From positions 1 through 36,755 of the forward strand of contig JADFDP010000019.1 of NCBI GenBank assembly GCA_018262835.1: DNA of 36,755 nucleotides, in the 5' to 3' direction. This document shows, one piece after another, positions 32,944 to 36,755 of this stretch. Both the position numbers and the translations under genes were made by a program. The stretch's first letter is position 1. Each line of letters starts with the position of its first letter. Origin of the DNA: Candidatus Aminicenantota bacterium (GTDB lineage: Bacteria > Acidobacteriota > Aminicenantia > UBA2199). Below the pieces are notes generated by a model. The model saw nothing but the letters and a program-made list of their open reading frames with translations. It did no database searches and was not told where the DNA came from.

Positions 32944-35572
32944 TTTGATCAAAAAGGATGTGAACAGCGGTGCCGGCGGTTGATTCCATGGCGAACTGCC
33001 CCGCCAGCTGCTGGGTCAGCATGCCGACCAATTGCAGGCCAAGGCTTTTCTGGTTTTTCGCATCAAATCCGGCAGGCAGGCCAACGCCGTTGTCGGCGAC
33101 GGTCAGTTCGAAGGTATAGACACGGCCCAGGTCGGTAGGGACAGGTCGCGACCTGTCCCTATACTCTTGCAACCCAATGCGAATCTCCCCCGTCCGCCCG
33201 TCGGCGAAAGCGTGCTTCATGGCGTTGGTCACCAGTTCGTTGATGATCAGGGCCAGGGGGATGGCTTTGTCGATGCTCAGCTGCAAGGGCAGCACATCGA
33301 AGATAATATTCGGCGGCATGGCCAGTTGGGCGTGTGAGCTGAGCAGGTTGCCGCACAGGCTGCGGATATAGTCGGCCATGTTGATGCTGGCCATGTTGCC
33401 CGACTGGTAGAGCGTCTGGTGGATCAGGGCCATGGTCCAGATGCGGCTCTGGCTCTCCTTGATCATGCGCTGTAGCCGCTCGTCGTTGATCTGCGCCGCC
33501 TGCAGGGTCAGCAGCCCGGAGATGACCTGCAGGTTGTTCTTCACCCGGTGGTGGATCTCCTTGAGCAGCACTTCCTTTTCATGCAAGGATGCCTGGATTT
33601 GTTTCTCGGCCTGCTTGCGCTCGGTGATGTCAACCAGAATACCGCGAATACCGGTTGGTTGTCCTGAGGTCTGGATGAGTGCCGAATAGAGGAGAATGGG
33701 GAATTCTGATCCGTTTTTGCGCAGGGCGGTATATTCGTTGCCGCCGGTGGATGCACCGGCCATAAGCCGTTTTATGTTTGTGGCGGCGCGCGTTCGGTCT
33801 CCGGGAACAAGCATCTGCCAGATCTGCAGCCCGCCCTTGAAATCGTTTTTATGGTAGCCGAAGGATGCAAAGGCGGCGCAGTTGACGAAGGTCAGCATAC
33901 CCTGCAGGTCGGTTTCGAAAACCGTCTGCGGCAGGAGCTCGGCCAGTTCTCGGTATTTTTTTTCGCTTTCGTACAGTGATTTCTCGGTTTGCTTGCGTTC
34001 GCTGATATCCTGACAGATGCCGATCATCTGGATGGGACGGCCTGAATTGTCATAAACACCTACACCCACGGCGTTGATCCAGCGGATCTGGCCGCCGGGC
34101 AATATGATCCGATAATCGCTGTCCAGGGTTTTGTGTTGTTTCAAGGCCTGATCAATACTGTTTTCGGCACCCTCCCGATCTTCCGGGTACAGTACTGTCC
34201 GCCACGATGCGAACGAAGCGCTGTTTGACTGCGGATCGAGTCCAAACAATTTAAACATCTGCGGCGACCATTCGATATGGTTGGTGAGAACATTCCAGTC
34301 CCAAGTGCCCGCCTTGGCAGAGTAGAGTGCCAATTCCAGACGACTGGATGTGGCCTGCTGCAATTCCTCCGCCCGCTTGCGCTCGGTGATATCGCTAATA
34401 ATGTGAGCGGCACCGGTTATGGCCCCGTCATTATTTTTAATCGGATCGACAATTATGTCAAGCGTGCGCTCGGCGATCACGAGCTCCATGGATTCCCGCT
34501 TTTTACTCTTCAGCATTTTCTTAAAGGGGCAATGCCGGTCGGGTTGTTGATCGGAGTGGATCAATTTGTAGCACTTTTTTCCGATGATCTCTTTGAATGG
34601 TTTGTTGATTATGTCGGCAAAGGCCTGGTTTGCCTGCATGATGGTTTGGTCAACCGCCAACAATGCTATTCCGTCCTTGATGGCATCAAAAGTGATGTTC
34701 CATTTTTGTGCTGCTTTTTCGATCTGTCCCTGCGTGTGCTTGCGTTCCGTGATGTCGCGGATGTAACCGCCCACCCCGATGCGGCCGTCGGTGAGTTTTA
34801 CCGGGAATTTTCGGGTTTCGAAGGTCAGGCCGCCGATCGTTTCCTCACTGACATGGATCCTGTTTTCGGCCAGCGCCTGCCTGTCGGTTTTCCGGCATCG
34901 GGCGGCCGCGCTTTTGTCCATCAGTTCCGCATCGGTCTTGCCGATGATCTCGATTTCCGATTTTTCGTAAAAGCGGCATAATTCCCTGTTGGCCAACAGG
35001 TGCCGTAAGCGATCGTCCTTGAGAAAAGCCATGTCAGCACTGGCATTAATGAAGGCGTGATAGAGCTGCTCATTGGCTTGCAGTGCTGCTTCCGTCCGGG
35101 CCTTTTCGGACTGCAGGCGGCGCGTTTCCAGGGCATGCTTGGCCGCTTCGCCCAGGCGGGCCATGCGATCCTTCAGCAGGTAGTCGTCGGCGCCCTGCTT
35201 CATGCATTCGACCGTGATCTCTTCGCTGACCGTGCCGGTGACAATGATGAACGGAGTGAAGGGTGCATTTTTTTTGCGCAGTGCCAGGGCCTGCAAGGCG
35301 TCGAATTTCGGCAGCTTGTAGTCGGCCAGGATGAGGTCGGGTTGGAACGCCTTCAATGACTTTAGATAGTTGCTTTTGCTTTCAACCCGCCGCGAAACAA
35401 AAGTGATGCCGTCTTTTTTCAGCTGCCGTTCCATCAACTCGGCGTCGGCGGGGTTGTCCTCGAGGATCAGCACGCGCAGTTTCTTTTCTTTCTTGTTTTG
35501 CCCTTTTTCCCCGGGTTTCTTCTTATTCTCGGTGCTTGCTTTGATCGATTTCTTTGTCTTTGCTTGCTTCAT
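32918..35572 (-). CDS. REC / multi-PAS HisKA_2 sensor kinase
   Basis: An 884-aa soluble protein with a Lys-rich start (about 1-32), a receiver (LRVLILEDNPADAELM, phosphoacceptor Asp84 in LADYKLPKFD), about four PAS domains (about 160-660), HisKA_2 (LLKEIHHRVKNNLQVISGLL) and an ATPase domain (VTNAMKHAFADGRTGEIRIG, VADNGVGLPAG). The receiver and catalytic parts are clearly related to those of the gene at 28465, so the two probably arose by duplication with different PAS gain. A perfect palindrome encodes YRDRSRPVPT at about 804-813 in the ATPase domain. The receiver with downstream kinase suggests control by another kinase. Confidence 0.9.
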   Translation of the reverse strand: MKQAKTKKSIKASTENKKKPGEKGQNKKEKKLRVLILEDNPADAELMERQLKKDGITFVSRRVESKSNYLKSLKAFQPDLILADYKLPKFDALQALALRKKNAPFTPFIIVTGTVSEEITVECMKQGADDYLLKDRMARLGEAAKHALETRRLQSEKARTEAALQANEQLYHAFINASADMAFLKDDRLRHLLANRELCRFYEKSEIEIIGKTDAELMDKSAAARCRKTDRQALAENRIHVSEETIGGLTFETRKFPVKLTDGRIGVGGYIRDITERKHTQGQIEKAAQKWNITFDAIKDGIALLAVDQTIMQANQAFADIINKPFKEIIGKKCYKLIHSDQQPDRHCPFKKMLKSKKRESMELVIAERTLDIIVDPIKNNDGAITGAAHIISDITERKRAEELQQATSSRLELALYSAKAGTWDWNVLTNHIEWSPQMFKLFGLDPQSNSASFASWRTVLYPEDREGAENSIDQALKQHKTLDSDYRIILPGGQIRWINAVGVGVYDNSGRPIQMIGICQDISERKQTEKSLYESEKKYRELAELLPQTVFETDLQGMLTFVNCAAFASFGYHKNDFKGGLQIWQMLVPGDRTRAATNIKRLMAGASTGGNEYTALRKNGSEFPILLYSALIQTSGQPTGIRGILVDITERKQAEKQIQASLHEKEVLLKEIHHRVKNNLQVISGLLTLQAAQINDERLQRMIKESQSRIWTMALIHQTLYQSGNMASINMADYIRSLCGNLLSSHAQLAMPPNIIFDVLPLQLSIDKAIPLALIINELVTNAMKHAFADGRTGEIRIGLQEYRDRSRPVPTDLGRVYTFELTVADNGVGLPAGFDAKNQKSLGLQLVGMLTQQLAGQFAMESTAGTAVHILFDQNEKTQEQS
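33136..33161. repeat. Perfect 26-bp palindrome inside a kinase gene
   Basis: Two 13-base arms (TAGGGACAGGTCG and its reverse complement) meet at CGCG with no loop. It lies in frame in the ATPase domain of the 884-aa kinase, at the same place where the 708-aa kinase has the related palindrome at 26557. It could form a hairpin in DNA or RNA. Confidence 0.85.
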
Positions 35573-35605
35573 CTTATCTCTTTTGTTGCCTCTTTTTCCT
35601 CTCCA

Positions 35606-35790
35606 TACCCTAGCCCCTAAACCCTGTACCCTTTCTTTATCTTGTCCCCCGTACCCTAGCCCCTAGACCCTGTACCCTGAATACCGTGACGCGTAACGCG
35701 TGACGCGTGATATGAAAGAACCCGAGTTTTTTCATTGCCTTTTCTTCACCCTCGACCCTATGCCCTACACCCTAGACCCTTCTTAAAACG
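35606..35790. repeat. CCCTA-rich minisatellite with a TGACGCG triplet repeat
   Basis: A 27-base unit of ACCCTAG/CCCTA-type sequence occurs at 35606-35632 and 35652-35678 with one mismatch, with a degenerate third stretch at about 35747-35789 that runs into the 3' end of the response regulator gene. Between them are three 7-base units, TGACGCG, TAACGCG and TGACGCG (35687-35707). The gap between the 884-aa kinase and the response regulator holds no other gene. Confidence 0.75.
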
Positions 35791-36226
35791 GCGCCTGATT
35801 AAGCAGCACCCAATAAAGGCCCAGTTGCGAAACCGCCTCCACAAACTTATCGAAATCGAGTGGCTTGACTACGTAGCTGTTGACGCCCAGTTTGTAGCTT
35901 TCTACGATATCGCTCTCCTCTTTGGAAGAAGTAAGCACCACTACCGGGATCAGCCGTGTCTTGGGATCGGCTTTCATGCGCCGCAGGACCTCGCGGCCGT
36001 CGACTTTTGGCAGTTTGAGGTCCAAAAAAACGACTTTCGGCGGCGGCTGGGTGTTCTTCCCTTCATAGGCGCCGCTGGCGAACAGGTAGTCCAGGGCCTG
36101 CACGCCGTCACTGACCACCTGCACCTTGTTGGTCAGGTTGTGCTTTTTCAAGGCCCGCAGCGTCAGTTCGACGTCGTTCGGGTTGTCTTCGACCAGCAGG
36201 ATCTCCATGGGATTCATTTGCTTCAT
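35783..36226 (-). CDS. Single-domain response regulator (Rcp1-like)
   Basis: A 147-aa receiver-only protein: [14 protein letters not shown], phosphoacceptor Asp in [17 protein letters not shown] and a conserved Lys in YVVKPLDF. The ATG at 36226 has GGAGGG upstream; a TTG 27 bases earlier is open but unlikely. The extended loop around [15 protein letters not shown] and the overall pattern are like the small regulators paired with phytochrome-type kinases such as Rcp1. The upstream kinase fragment at 36302 is of the fitting type. No output domain is present, so it would pass phosphate on, or act by protein contact. Confidence 0.92.
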   Translation of the reverse strand: MKQMNPMEILLVEDNPNDVELTLRALKKHNLTNKVQVVSDGVQALDYLFASGAYEGKNTQPPPKVVFLDLKLPKVDGREVLRRMKADPKTRLIPVVVLTSSKEESDIVESYKLGVNSYVVKPLDFDKFVEAVSQLGLYWVLLNQAPF

Positions 36227-36301
36227 TTTATCCCTCCCTCTCGTTCGATCCAAGTATATTTACCATTATAGGCGTCTGACAAATAAAACACAATCCAGGC
36301 T

Positions 36302-36755
36302 TCATTGTACAACCTTTTTATCTGGAGGCATTTCTGTTGCGGGGGCGGACCCGGCCGGCAGGGTGAAATAAAAAGTCGCCCCTCCCTTGGGCGCGCTTTC
36401 AGCCCAGACGCGCCCGCCGTGGCGCAGAATGATGCGCTGGACAATGGCCAGGCCGACGCCGGTGCCCTCGAACTCATCGGCGCCGTGCAAACGCTGGAAC
36501 ACGCCGAAAAGCTTGTCGACGTACTCCATGTCGAAGCCGACGCCGTTGTCTTTGATAAAATATACATTCTCCGTCTTTTCAGCCCGGCCGCCAAGCACGA
36601 TGCGCGCCGGGTTCCGCGTGCGGGTGAACTTGACGGCATTGGCCAGCAGGTTCTGCAGGACAAGTTGGAGCATGGAGTGGTCGCCTGCGGCGGCGGGAAG
36701 GGCGTTGACCTCCAATTCGATACGCCGGCCTTTTTCCAGACTTTTCAAATCTGAA
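36302..36755 (-). CDS. Histidine kinase, C-terminal ATPase domain (5' end outside the window)
   Basis: The last 150 or so residues of a kinase that enters from the right edge. They contain [13 protein letters not shown] (N box), [12 protein letters not shown] (G1), [27 protein letters not shown] (F and G2) and [16 protein letters not shown]. The FQRLH-x-x-x-EFEGTG pattern is typical of phytochrome-like and light- or redox-sensing kinases. The sensor part is not visible. It is followed 75 bases later by the response regulator at 35783. Confidence 0.9.
   Translation of the reverse strand, partial: SDLKSLEKGRRIELEVNALPAAAGDHSMLQLVLQNLLANAVKFTRTRNPARIVLGGRAEKTENVYFIKDNGVGFDMEYVDKLFGVFQRLHGADEFEGTGVGLAIVQRIILRHGGRVWAESAPKGGATFYFTLPAGSAPATEMPPDKKVVQ

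Overview
The window reads as a chromosome segment of a Gram-negative-type bacterium, GC-rich apart from an AT-rich island at its left end. A MacA/MacB-type efflux operon, an ECF sigma factor with a zinc-finger anti-sigma partner, a sigma-54 activator with a matching promoter, and a large block of PAS-rich histidine kinases fit an environmental bacterium. An uncultivated relative of the Acidobacteriota/Aminicenantes is my guess, made without a marker gene. No tRNA, rRNA, CRISPR array or transposase was seen.

Left part (1-8086): two adjacent peptide-modification (RiPP-type) cassettes built from the same parts. Cassette 1 (about 1-3522, largely AT-rich) has the tail of a radical SAM/SPASM protein, a second complete one, a five-cysteine 76-aa precursor candidate, an HPr-kinase-like ATPase, a Ser/His signal-peptidase-like protease, and a PqqD-like carrier protein on the opposite strand. 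Cassette 2 (3672-8086, GC-rich) has a different precursor candidate, then HPr-kinase-like ATPase, radical SAM/SPASM, PqqD, protease and a second radical SAM/SPASM, tightly packed. Back-to-back sigma-70-type promoters lie between the two cassettes. The general layout recalls the SynChlorMet (Scm) type cassettes.

Middle (8108-20599): an AlkD-type DNA glycosylase; an adaptor plus two FtsX/MacB-type permeases plus ATPase (9062-13319); a YqaJ-type exonuclease; a POT-family peptide transporter; a three-gene group with a membrane protein, a helix-hairpin-helix protein and an alkyltransferase-like protein (ATL); and an ECF sigma / anti-sigma / two-DUF4097 group. Two copies of a TGTAACC-N15-GGTATT promoter lie before the sigma gene and before the DUF4097 pair, the likely autoregulated regulon of this sigma factor.

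The most interesting region is 20750-24089. An NtrC-type sigma-54 activator is followed by a good -24/-12 promoter (22421-22437) and a four-gene operon: an exported HExxH protein, an unknown 171-aa protein, a 25-aa ORF and a 58-aa peptide. This last peptide is clearly a paralogue of the cassette 2 precursor: both carry KW-x-(K/R)P-x-L, GRG, ENVL-x2-CK and a cysteine-bearing tail. A second substrate for the cassette 2 enzymes therefore appears to sit about 20 kb away under separate sigma-54 control beside a putative metalloprotease.

Right part (24091-36755, all minus strand): six signal-transduction genes, four of them large sensor kinases with many PAS domains (three with N-terminal receiver domains), one single-domain response regulator, and a kinase cut by the window edge. 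Two kinases carry GGGACA...TGTCCC palindromes in frame at the same position of their ATPase domain. A CCCTA-rich minisatellite lies upstream of the 884-aa kinase.
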